Shown here piece by piece: positions 1 to 5,589 of a DNA stretch of 7,721 nucleotides. Position 1 is the first letter of the stretch. Each line of letters opens with the position of its first letter. Under the pieces are notes generated by a model, which saw only the letters and a program-made list of their open reading frames with translations, was not told the DNA's origin and did not search any database. The stretch lies in the NCBI GenBank assembly GCA_900770265.1, contig CAAGJR010000181.1:1-7721 (forward strand), read 5' to 3'. The position numbers and the translations under genes are program-made. The DNA is from an uncultured Acidaminococcus sp. Its GTDB lineage: Bacteria; Bacillota; Negativicutes; Acidaminococcales; Acidaminococcaceae.

Positions 1-468
1 AACCTGACGGACGGGCTGGACGGCCTGGCTGCCACGGTGACGCTGCCGGTGATGCTGGCCTTTGCCTATATCGGCTACCAGAGCAATCTGCAGCCGGAAG
101 CCCTGTTCGCCCTGTCCATCGTGGGGTGCTGCCTGGGCTTTCTGATCTATAACCACCATCCGGCCAAATGCTTCATGGGGGACACCGGTTCCCTGGCTCT
201 GGGGGGCGCTGTGGCTGCTGTGGCCATCGGGACCCATACGGAGCTGCTGCTGGTCATCATCGGGGGCATCTACGTGCTGGAGGCTCTGTCCGTGATGCTG
301 CAGGTGGGGTATTTCAAGCTGACCCACGGCAAGCGGATTTTCCGTATGGCGCCGCTGCACCATCATTTCGAGCTGGGCGGCCTGAAGGAAGTGGAAGTGG
401 TGAAGCGCTTCGCCCTGGCCAGCTGTGTGTTCAGCCTGGTGGGCGTTGGGCTGTATTTGATGAAGTAA
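1..468 (+). CDS. mraY: MraY, phospho-MurNAc-pentapeptide transferase (3' part only)
   Basis: MraY is the integral membrane enzyme that transfers phospho-MurNAc-pentapeptide from UDP to undecaprenyl phosphate, making lipid I. The reading frame is open from the first base, so the gene starts upstream; 155 residues remain of a family usually 320-360 long. Visible family signatures are NLTDGLDGLA at residues 1-10 (containing a conserved catalytic-site Asp), the FMGDTG loop at about 58-63, and MAPLHHHFE at about 116-124 with the His triad at 120-122. Several hydrophobic stretches fit the last membrane helices, ending in a helix just before the C-terminal LMK. The codon at base 37 is an internal GTG, not a start. 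The gene ends with TAA, followed by the 309-nt gap before murD. Identification is secure from the motifs. Confidence 0.96.
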   Translation, partial: NLTDGLDGLAATVTLPVMLAFAYIGYQSNLQPEALFALSIVGCCLGFLIYNHHPAKCFMGDTGSLALGGAVAAVAIGTHTELLLVIIGGIYVLEALSVMLQVGYFKLTHGKRIFRMAPLHHHFELGGLKEVEVVKRFALASCVFSLVGVGLYLMK

Positions 469-475
469 GAGAGAA

Positions 476-570
476 AGTGGATAGTGATCAGTGATTAGTG
501 GATAGTGAGGGGAACCCACCACCATTGCGCAGGCGCAACGGTCCCCCGCCCTTGAAAAGGGCGGATATCC
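476..570 (+). repeat. Left inverted arm of the palindromic element
   Basis: This arm is the partner of 659-744. It contains five 7-bp units, the conserved 13-mer at 511-523, a hairpin at 521-542 and a second hairpin at 546-564 (CCGCCCTT / GAA / AAGGGCGG). It is about 6 nt longer than the right arm, the extra bases lying between the heptads and the 13-mer (roughly 505-510). Confidence 0.8.
477..507 (+). repeat. Heptad tandem repeat at left tip
   Basis: Successive 7-bp units read GTGGATA, GTGATCA, GTGATTA, GTGGATA, then GTG and a run of G. Every unit begins with GTG at exact 7-nt spacing. The right tip of the element carries the same kind of unit inverted. Confidence 0.75.
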
Positions 571-580
571 CTGTTATCTT
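552..580 (+). promoter_or_regulatory. Possible housekeeping promoter inside the element, toward murD
   Basis: TTGAAA at 552-557 matches the -35 consensus at 5 of 6 positions. TATCTT at 575-580 matches the -10 consensus at 4 of 6, and the spacer is 17 nt. Transcription would begin near 587, leaving a roughly 190-nt leader before murD that includes the whole right arm. The -35 box overlaps a hairpin and the -10 match is modest, so this is tentative. No better promoter-like pair was found in the gap. Confidence 0.25.
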
Positions 581-598
581 ATGTTTATCGTTGCTAAT

Positions 599-618
599 CA
601 TCGATGAGTCAATCGATG
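599..618. other. Central hairpin of the element
   Basis: CATCGAT (599-605) and ATCGATG (612-618) form a perfect 7-bp stem around a 6-nt loop. It sits almost exactly at the midpoint of the element (about position 610). There is no T-run after it, so it does not look like a terminator. Confidence 0.5.
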
Positions 619-658
619 GAAGATACTTGGAAATAAGAAACGAGGGAGTCCGCTTTAA

Positions 659-744
659 GGTTATCCGCCCTTTCTAAGGGCGGGGGACCAGCCGAATGGC
701 TGGTGGTGGGTTCCTGACCACTAAACACTAGTCACTAGCCACTA
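659..744 (-). repeat. Right inverted arm of the palindromic element
   Basis: This arm is the inverted partner of 476-570. Reading inward from 744 it has 7-bp units, the inverted 13-mer (702-714), a hairpin at 687-704 (ACCAGCC / GAAT / GGCTGGT) and a hairpin at 665-683 (CCGCCCTT / TCT / AAGGGCGG). The stem at 665-683 is identical to that at 546-564; only the 3-nt loop differs. Confidence 0.8.
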
Positions 745-745
745 C
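718..745 (-). repeat. Heptad tandem repeat at right tip
   Basis: Four 7-bp units read CCACTAA, ACACTAG, TCACTAG and CCACTAC on the plus strand, each carrying CACTA at the same place. Their reverse complements (TAGTG core) match the left-tip heptads, so the tips are inverted arrays of one degenerate 7-mer. Confidence 0.7.
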
Positions 746-763
746 AACTGATCGATAAAAAAT

Positions 764-769
764 GGGGGG
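764..769 (+). promoter_or_regulatory. Weak, G-run ribosome binding site of murD
   Basis: A run of six G residues lies 8 nt before the murD ATG at 778. It is a poorer Shine-Dalgarno match than the AGGAGG-type sites of murG, murC and ddl, but it is the only purine-rich stretch at the right distance. Confidence 0.45.
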
Positions 770-777
770 CAGATACC

Positions 778-2148
778 ATGAGTGACAAAAAAATCTTTGT
801 GTATGGGGCCGGTATCAGTGGCCAGGGCGTTTCTGAAGTCCTGGCGGAACGCGGCGACAAGGTGATCTTATACAACGACGACAAGAAGGAATTGGATCCG
901 GCGTGGCTGAAAGGCTTCGAGACCCGGGGCGGCCAGTATGTGTGCGGGGTGGACCCCGAACCGTACCTGCAGCAGTGCCATCTGTTCATCATCTCTCCCG
1001 GCATCCCCTTCACCACGGAAACGGTGAAGAAGGCCCGGGCCCTCAATATGGAGATCATCGCCGAAGCCGAAGAAGCCAGCCGGCTGTACAAAGGCCACTG
1101 GTGCGCCGTAACGGGCAGCAACGGCAAGACCACCACCACCACCCTGCTGGGTGAGATGCTGGCCACCCTGCCGGTGAAGACCACCGTGGCCGGGAACATC
1201 GGCTTTGCCCTGAGCAAGGAACTGAAGGACCTGGACGAAAACTCCTGGGTGGCCGCCGAACTGTCCAGCTTCCAGCTGGAAGGCACCACCAGCCTGGCCC
1301 CCGACGTGGCCTGCATCGTGAACATCACCCCAGACCATTTCGAACGGCACGGGGACATGGCCGGCTACGTAGCTGCCAAATCCAAGATCTTCGCGTTCCA
1401 GACCCCCGATGACATCCTGATCCTGAACGCCGATGACCCGGTATCCAGCGGCCTGGGCAAGAACGCCAAAAGCCGGGTGATCTACTTCAGCACCCAGAAG
1501 GTGCTGCCCGAAGGCGGATACATCGAAGACGGCTGGTTCGTGCTGAACGTGGACGGCAAGAAGGAAAAGATCTGCAAGGTGTCCGACCTGCAGATCTTCG
1601 GCGCCCACAACGAACAGGACGTGCTGGCAGCCTGCCTCTCCGCGTTTTTCGCCGGCGTGACTCCGGAAAACATGGCCCGGGTGCTGAAGGCCTTCAAGGG
1701 CGTGGAACACCGTCTGGAATACGTGACCACCATCAACGGGGTGAAGTATTACAACGACTCCAAGGCCACGAATACGGATTCCGCCATCAAGGCCCTGGAA
1801 GCCTTCAAAGATGGCCACGTGATCCTGCTGGCCGGCGGCCACGACAAGATGACGGGCCTGGACGATCTGATGGAGACCATCAAGAAGAAGACCGATGCCC
1901 TGATCCTTCTGGGCGAAGCCCGGCAGCGGTTCTACGAAGCGGCCAAAGCCCACGGCGTTGCCCACATCATCATGATCGACGGCACGTTCGAGGACGCGGT
2001 GCGCAAGGCCTACAGCATCGCCAAAGCTCCCCAGGTGGTGCTGCTGTCTCCGGCCTGCTCCTCTTATGATATGTTCGCAAACTTCCCGGAACGGGGCCGG
2101 GTATTCAAACAGATCGTGAACGATCTGGCCAAGGAGGCAGAAGCGTGA
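778..2148 (+). CDS. murD: MurD, UDP-MurNAc-L-alanine:D-glutamate ligase
   Basis: MurD is the cytoplasmic ATP-dependent ligase that adds D-Glu to UDP-MurNAc-L-Ala. The 456-residue length is normal for the family. The N-terminal nucleotide-sugar domain starts with VYGAGISGQG (about 8-17). The ATP P-loop GSNGKTT is at 113-119, ELSSFQLE at 161-168, and NITPDHFERHG at 182-192. The AAKSKIF segment carries Lys201, at the position of the carbamylated lysine of Mur ligases. GAHNEQD is at 275-281 and EHRLE at 310-314. The C-terminal domain has YNDSKATN (325-332) and SPACSSYDMF (424-433). All key motifs are intact. It is the first gene after the repeat element and seems to head the tightly packed run of genes downstream. 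Its TGA overlaps the murG GTG. No ftsW follows it, unlike in many dcw clusters. Confidence 0.97.
   Translation: MSDKKIFVYGAGISGQGVSEVLAERGDKVILYNDDKKELDPAWLKGFETRGGQYVCGVDPEPYLQQCHLFIISPGIPFTTETVKKARALNMEIIAEAEEASRLYKGHWCAVTGSNGKTTTTTLLGEMLATLPVKTTVAGNIGFALSKELKDLDENSWVAAELSSFQLEGTTSLAPDVACIVNITPDHFERHGDMAGYVAAKSKIFAFQTPDDILILNADDPVSSGLGKNAKSRVIYFSTQKVLPEGGYIEDGWFVLNVDGKKEKICKVSDLQIFGAHNEQDVLAACLSAFFAGVTPENMARVLKAFKGVEHRLEYVTTINGVKYYNDSKATNTDSAIKALEAFKDGHVILLAGGHDKMTGLDDLMETIKKKTDALILLGEARQRFYEAAKAHGVAHIIMIDGTFEDAVRKAYSIAKAPQVVLLSPACSSYDMFANFPERGRVFKQIVNDLAKEAEA
2131..2137 (+). promoter_or_regulatory. Ribosome binding site of murG inside the end of murD
   Basis: AAGGAGG lies 7 nt before the GTG at 2145 and within the last murD codons. 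It supports the GTG start, which overlaps the murD stop (GTGA) and suggests translational coupling. Confidence 0.8.
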
Positions 2149-3263
2149 AAGTCGTATTGTCCGGTGGGGGCACCGGCGGCCACATCTATCCGGCACTGAC
2201 CATTGCCGGGGCGCTGCGGCGGCTGGACCCTGACTGTGAAATTACATTTGTGGGGACCCGGCGGGGCCTGGAAAAAGACATCATCCCCCGGTACGGGTAT
2301 CCCCTGGAATTCATCGATGTGGCCGGCTTCGAACGGCACCTGGGCCTGGGCACCCTGAAAAGTGCGGCCAAGCTGGTGCTGGGCATGAAAGAGGCCTACA
2401 GCCTGCTGAACCGGCTGGATCCCGACCTGGTCATCGGGACCGGCGGCTATGTGTGCGGCCCGATCCTGTTCTGGGCGGCCATGAAGCGGGTGCCCTGCTG
2501 CATCCAGGAACAGAACGCCATGCCCGGGGTGACGAACAAGATCCTGTCCCGGTTCGTGGATGAAGTGTTCCTGGGCTACCAGGAAGGGGCCAAGTACTTT
2601 GCGTCCCACGCCAAAAAAATCTACACCGGCAACCCGGTACGGCAGGAAATCCTGGAATCCACCCGGCAGGAAGGCATCCAGAAGTTCAATCTGAATCCGA
2701 ACCTGACCACCCTGCTGGTGTTCGGGGGCAGCCGGGGGGCCCGGACCATCAACCAGGCCATGATCCCGGTGGAGCAGAAGCTGGCGGGCAATCCCAACAT
2801 CCAGATCCTGCACGCCACCGGTACGGTGGGCTACGAAAAGCACGTGGCGGCCCTGGGCGAGGATGCTCTGCACGCACCCAACATCCATGTGGTGCCGTAC
2901 CTGCATGACATGCCTCTGGCGCTGGCGGCTGCGGACATCGCCGTGAGCCGGGCTGGGGCCATCGGGCTGGCGGAACTGATGGTGAAGGGGATCCCTTCCA
3001 TCCTGGTTCCCTATCCCTACGCCACGGCCAACCACCAGGAATACAACGCCCGGGCCCTGGCCGCCAAAGGCGCGGCCATCGTGGTGCTGGACAAGGAACT
3101 CACAGGCGACTGGCTGCTGAACGAAGTGGAAAAACTGCTGAAGGAACCGGAACGGCTGGAGACCATGCACCGCAGTGCCCTGCGGGCCGCCATGCCCCAG
3201 GCAGCCGATGCCATCGCCCAGGAGGCCCTGGCACTGGTAGAACGGAACAAACAGGAGGAATAG
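2145..3263 (+). CDS. murG: MurG, UDP-GlcNAc:lipid I N-acetylglucosaminyltransferase
   Basis: MurG is a GT-B fold enzyme at the inner face of the membrane that transfers GlcNAc from UDP-GlcNAc to lipid I, giving lipid II. The 372 residues are typical. The first glycine loop GGGTGGH is at 7-13. GTGGYVCGP (98-106) and QEQNAMPG (121-128) belong to the acceptor-binding N-domain, and GNPVR at 162-166 lies near the domain linker. In the donor-binding C-domain, GGSRGA is at 194-199, SRAGAIGLAEL at 268-278 contains the conserved Glu277, and the NHQEYNA segment is at 296-302. The start is GTG, chosen because it is preceded by AAGGAGG and immediately followed by the conserved N-terminal strand. It overlaps murD by 4 nt and is followed 4 nt later by murC. 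Confidence 0.97.
   Translation: MKVVLSGGGTGGHIYPALTIAGALRRLDPDCEITFVGTRRGLEKDIIPRYGYPLEFIDVAGFERHLGLGTLKSAAKLVLGMKEAYSLLNRLDPDLVIGTGGYVCGPILFWAAMKRVPCCIQEQNAMPGVTNKILSRFVDEVFLGYQEGAKYFASHAKKIYTGNPVRQEILESTRQEGIQKFNLNPNLTTLLVFGGSRGARTINQAMIPVEQKLAGNPNIQILHATGTVGYEKHVAALGEDALHAPNIHVVPYLHDMPLALAAADIAVSRAGAIGLAELMVKGIPSILVPYPYATANHQEYNARALAAKGAAIVVLDKELTGDWLLNEVEKLLKEPERLETMHRSALRAAMPQAADAIAQEALALVERNKQEE
3253..3258 (+). promoter_or_regulatory. Ribosome binding site that fixes the TTG start of murC
   Basis: AGGAGG ends 9 nt before the TTG at 3268 and lies over the last codons of murG. The next in-frame ATG (murC codon 20) would cut into the GIGGAGM nucleotide-binding loop, so the TTG is the credible start. 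Confidence 0.8.
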
Positions 3264-3267
3264 GACA

Positions 3268-4653
3268 TTGGTTGATTTGGATAAAATCAAGAACATACAT
3301 TTCATCGGCATCGGCGGGGCCGGAATGAGCGCCCTGGCCTATGTGCTGATCAAGCGCGGGTACCACGTATCCGGCAGTGACGCCAAACCCGGCTACATGG
3401 CCACGAAACTGGCCAAGGAAGGGGCCCTGGTGTTCATCGGCCACGCGGCCTGCCAGATCGAACGGGCCGAAGTGGTGGTGATCTCCACAGCCATCCATCC
3501 CGACAACCCGGAACTGGTGGAAGCCAAACGGCGCCAGGTGCCGGTGATCCACCGCAGCGATGTGCTGGCTTATTTAATGAACAAGCACAAGGGCATCGCC
3601 GTGGCCGGGGCTCACGGCAAGACCACCACCAGCTCCATGCTCAGCTGCATCACCTATGACTGCGGCATGGATCCCACCATCGTGGTGGGGGGCATCGTGA
3701 ACAACCTGGGCTCCAACGCCCGCAACGGGGAAAGCGACTACGTGGTGGCCGAAGCCGACGAAAGCGACGGTTCCTTCCTGAAGTTCCATCCCTACATCGC
3801 CGTGGTCACGAACATCGAAGATGACCACCTGGACCATTACGGCAGCGAAGAGAACATCCAGAAGGCCTTTGCCCAGTTCGTGTCCCAGATCAAACCGGAA
3901 GGCTGCGCCGTATTGTGCTACGACAACGCCAAGGTGCGCACCATCGGGGAACATACGGACAAACGGGTCATCAGTTACGGCATCGACAGCCAGGACGCCG
4001 ATTACCGGGCCGAGAACATCGTGTACGGTACGGACGGCACCCATTTCGATGTGCTCCATAAGGGCGAGAACATCGGCCGGGCCCATCTGATCGTCCCGGG
4101 CCGTCACAACGTACTGAACTCTCTGGGCGCTATTGCCGCCGCCCGTGACCTGGGCCTGGAAACGAAGGACATCCTGGCTTCGCTGGAGAAATTCAGCGGG
4201 GCCAAGCGCCGGTTCGAAACCAAGGGCAAGGTGGACGGCGTCTGGGTGGTGGACGATTACGCCCATCATCCCACGGAAATCGAAGCGACCCTGAAGGCCG
4301 CCCGGCAGACGAACCCCCAGCGGCTGATCGTGGTGTTCCAGCCTCATCGCTACACCCGTACCCAGCTGCTGCTGGACGAATTCGCCGTGGCCTTCAAGGA
4401 TGCAGACCAGCTGATCGTCACCGACATCTATGCCGCCAGCGAGGACCCCATCCCCGGCGTCACCGGCAAGCTGCTGGCTGACAAGGTCCGGGAAACCACC
4501 GGCCAGCAGGTGGAATACCTGCCCGACCAGCCCACCATCCTGGACAAACTGGAACATGAAGCCCAGCCCGGGGATCTGATCATGACCATCGGCGCCGGCG
4601 ATATCTTCAAACTGGGTGAACACCTGGTACAGGCTCTGGAACGGAGGAACTGA
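3268..4653 (+). CDS. murC: MurC, UDP-N-acetylmuramate:L-alanine ligase
   Basis: MurC is the cytoplasmic ATP-dependent ligase that attaches the first residue, L-Ala, to UDP-MurNAc. Its 461 residues match the family. The N-terminal UDP-binding loop GIGGAGMS is at 14-21, the ATP P-loop GAHGKTT at 114-120, AEADESDGSF at 161-170, and TNIEDDHLDHYG at 181-192. GRHNVLN starts at about 278. The C-terminal domain shows KRRFE (about 313-317), DDYAHHPTEI at 329-338 and QPHRYTRT at 358-365. The DDYAHHP motif separates MurC from MurD, MurE and MurF. The start is TTG with a strong ribosome site. It lies 4 nt after murG and 2 nt before ddl. murB, often found after murC, is not here. Confidence 0.97.
   Translation: MVDLDKIKNIHFIGIGGAGMSALAYVLIKRGYHVSGSDAKPGYMATKLAKEGALVFIGHAACQIERAEVVVISTAIHPDNPELVEAKRRQVPVIHRSDVLAYLMNKHKGIAVAGAHGKTTTSSMLSCITYDCGMDPTIVVGGIVNNLGSNARNGESDYVVAEADESDGSFLKFHPYIAVVTNIEDDHLDHYGSEENIQKAFAQFVSQIKPEGCAVLCYDNAKVRTIGEHTDKRVISYGIDSQDADYRAENIVYGTDGTHFDVLHKGENIGRAHLIVPGRHNVLNSLGAIAAARDLGLETKDILASLEKFSGAKRRFETKGKVDGVWVVDDYAHHPTEIEATLKAARQTNPQRLIVVFQPHRYTRTQLLLDEFAVAFKDADQLIVTDIYAASEDPIPGVTGKLLADKVRETTGQQVEYLPDQPTILDKLEHEAQPGDLIMTIGAGDIFKLGEHLVQALERRN
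4643..4647 (+). promoter_or_regulatory. Ribosome binding site of ddl
   Basis: GGAGG within the murC end lies 8 nt before the ddl ATG at 4656 and supports that start. Confidence 0.75.
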
Positions 4654-4655
4654 GA

Positions 4656-5588
4656 ATGGATAAGAACGATCGTATTGCAGTGGTCATGGGCGGCCCGTCC
4701 AAGGAACGGGAAGTTTCCCTGAATACCGGGAACGCCATTTTGAACGCCCTGAAAGAAAAAGGCTACGATGCGGTAGCCATCGACCTGGATCCGGAACACA
4801 TCATGGACCAGCTGAAGGCTTCCGGTGCCAAGGTTGTGTTCAACGCCGTCCACGGCCTGTACGGCGAAGACGGCCGGCTGCAGAGCGTGCTGGAAATGCT
4901 GCACATCCCCTATACGGGCAGCGGTGTGCTGGCCAGCGCCCTGGCCATGGACAAGTTTTACACGAAGCACCTGTTCCAGAACAACCATGTGCCCACGGCC
5001 AAATGCACGTTCATCGACAGGAACGTGGACAAGGACCCGAAGGCCAAGATCCTGAAGGAAATCGGCATCCCCTGCGTGGTGAAACCGGCCACCCAGGGTT
5101 CCAGCATCGGCGTGGTCATCGTGAAAGACGAAAAGCAGCTGGACGACGCCCTGAAGGAATCCTTCAAATACGGCGACCGGGTGCTGTGCGAAGCATTCTT
5201 CACCGGCAAGGAAGTGGCCGCCGGCGTCATGATGGACGAAGAAGGCCGGGCTGTGCCCATGCCCCTGGTGCTCATCGAACCCCATGTGAACTTCTACGAT
5301 TTCCACAACAAATATACGAAGGGTGCCACCACGTACACCTGCCCGGCTCCCTTTGATGAAGAGACCACGAAACGGCTGCAGAAGATCGCCGTGGCCGCCT
5401 ACACGGCCCTGGGCTGCAGCGGTGTGGCCCGGACGGACCTGATGCTGGCCGACAACGGCGACTGCATCGCCCTGGAAGTGAACACCATCCCGGGCATGAC
5501 CGCCACGAGCCTGATCCCCAAAGCCGCAGCCGCCATGGGCATCTCCTTCCCGGATCTGTGCGAAAAGATCCTGAAGACGGCCCACTGA
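4656..5588 (+). CDS. ddl: D-alanine--D-alanine ligase
   Basis: Ddl is an ATP-grasp enzyme that joins two D-Ala molecules for addition to the peptidoglycan stem by MurF. The 310-residue length is that of the DdlB type. GGPSKEREVSL at 12-22 carries the Glu (E17) that anchors the first D-Ala, and the HGLYGEDG motif begins at His66. TGSGVLASALAMDK follows at about 87-100, and PATQGSSIG contains Ser150. Lid residues Lys219 and Tyr220 (NKY) correspond to E. coli Lys215 and Tyr216; the tyrosine points to a true D-Ala-D-Ala ligase rather than a D-lactate or Van-type enzyme. The residue matching E. coli Tyr212 appears to be Phe216. Metal ligands Asp261, Glu274 and Asn276 (LEVNTIPG) are present. The gene is packed between murC and ftsQ. 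The equivalences to E. coli were made by eye. Confidence 0.96.
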   Translation: MDKNDRIAVVMGGPSKEREVSLNTGNAILNALKEKGYDAVAIDLDPEHIMDQLKASGAKVVFNAVHGLYGEDGRLQSVLEMLHIPYTGSGVLASALAMDKFYTKHLFQNNHVPTAKCTFIDRNVDKDPKAKILKEIGIPCVVKPATQGSSIGVVIVKDEKQLDDALKESFKYGDRVLCEAFFTGKEVAAGVMMDEEGRAVPMPLVLIEPHVNFYDFHNKYTKGATTYTCPAPFDEETTKRLQKIAVAAYTALGCSGVARTDLMLADNGDCIALEVNTIPGMTATSLIPKAAAAMGISFPDLCEKILKTAH

Positions 5589-5589
5589 G

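Larger units (their letters stand above)
476..744. mobile_element. MITE-like / BIME-like palindromic element between mraY and murD
   Basis: This element fills most of the 309-nt gap between mraY and murD. Its two ends are inverted copies of each other. From the outside inward each arm has 7-bp repeats (about 477-507 and 718-745), a perfectly inverted 13-mer (GGAACCCACCACC at 511-523 against 702-714), a GC-rich hairpin, and a 31-nt inner block (540-570 against 659-689) matching at 28 of 31 positions in inverted orientation. An AT-richer centre of about 88 nt (571-658) separates the arms and holds another small hairpin. No open reading frame of note and no transposase is present, so if mobile it must be moved in trans. 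I found no clear target-site duplication, so the exact ends are uncertain. It could instead be a REP/BIME-type repeat or a structured RNA region. The inverted structure is directly visible; mobility is inferred. Confidence 0.7.

Noticed and set aside
37..468. A short complete gene starting at the GTG at base 37
   Set aside because: The frame is open upstream to base 1 and includes the conserved MraY NLTDGLDGLA motif, so this is an internal valine of a truncated mraY.
168..494. Small plus-strand frames inside genes (168-494, 903-1154, 3821-4090, 4825-5055, 5003-5356, 7427-7648)
   Set aside because: Each is a frame-shifted shadow of mraY, murD, murC, ddl or sbp, with no recognisable domain.
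546..683. GC-rich hairpins in the mraY-murD gap as intrinsic terminators
   Set aside because: Neither stem (546-564, 665-683) is followed by a T-run on either strand, so they do not meet the usual terminator form.
477..745. CRISPR array or T-box/riboswitch in the gap
   Set aside because: The repeats are 7 bp with no spacers, which excludes CRISPR. I see no T-box sequence or known riboswitch core, and the symmetric arms fit a palindromic repeat element better.
4656..5588. Ddl as a vancomycin-resistance (D-Ala-D-Lac) type ligase
   Set aside because: The lid keeps Lys-Tyr (219-220), where D-lactate-forming ligases differ. The gene sits in the core dcw cluster without van regulatory genes, so ordinary D-Ala-D-Ala activity is most likely.
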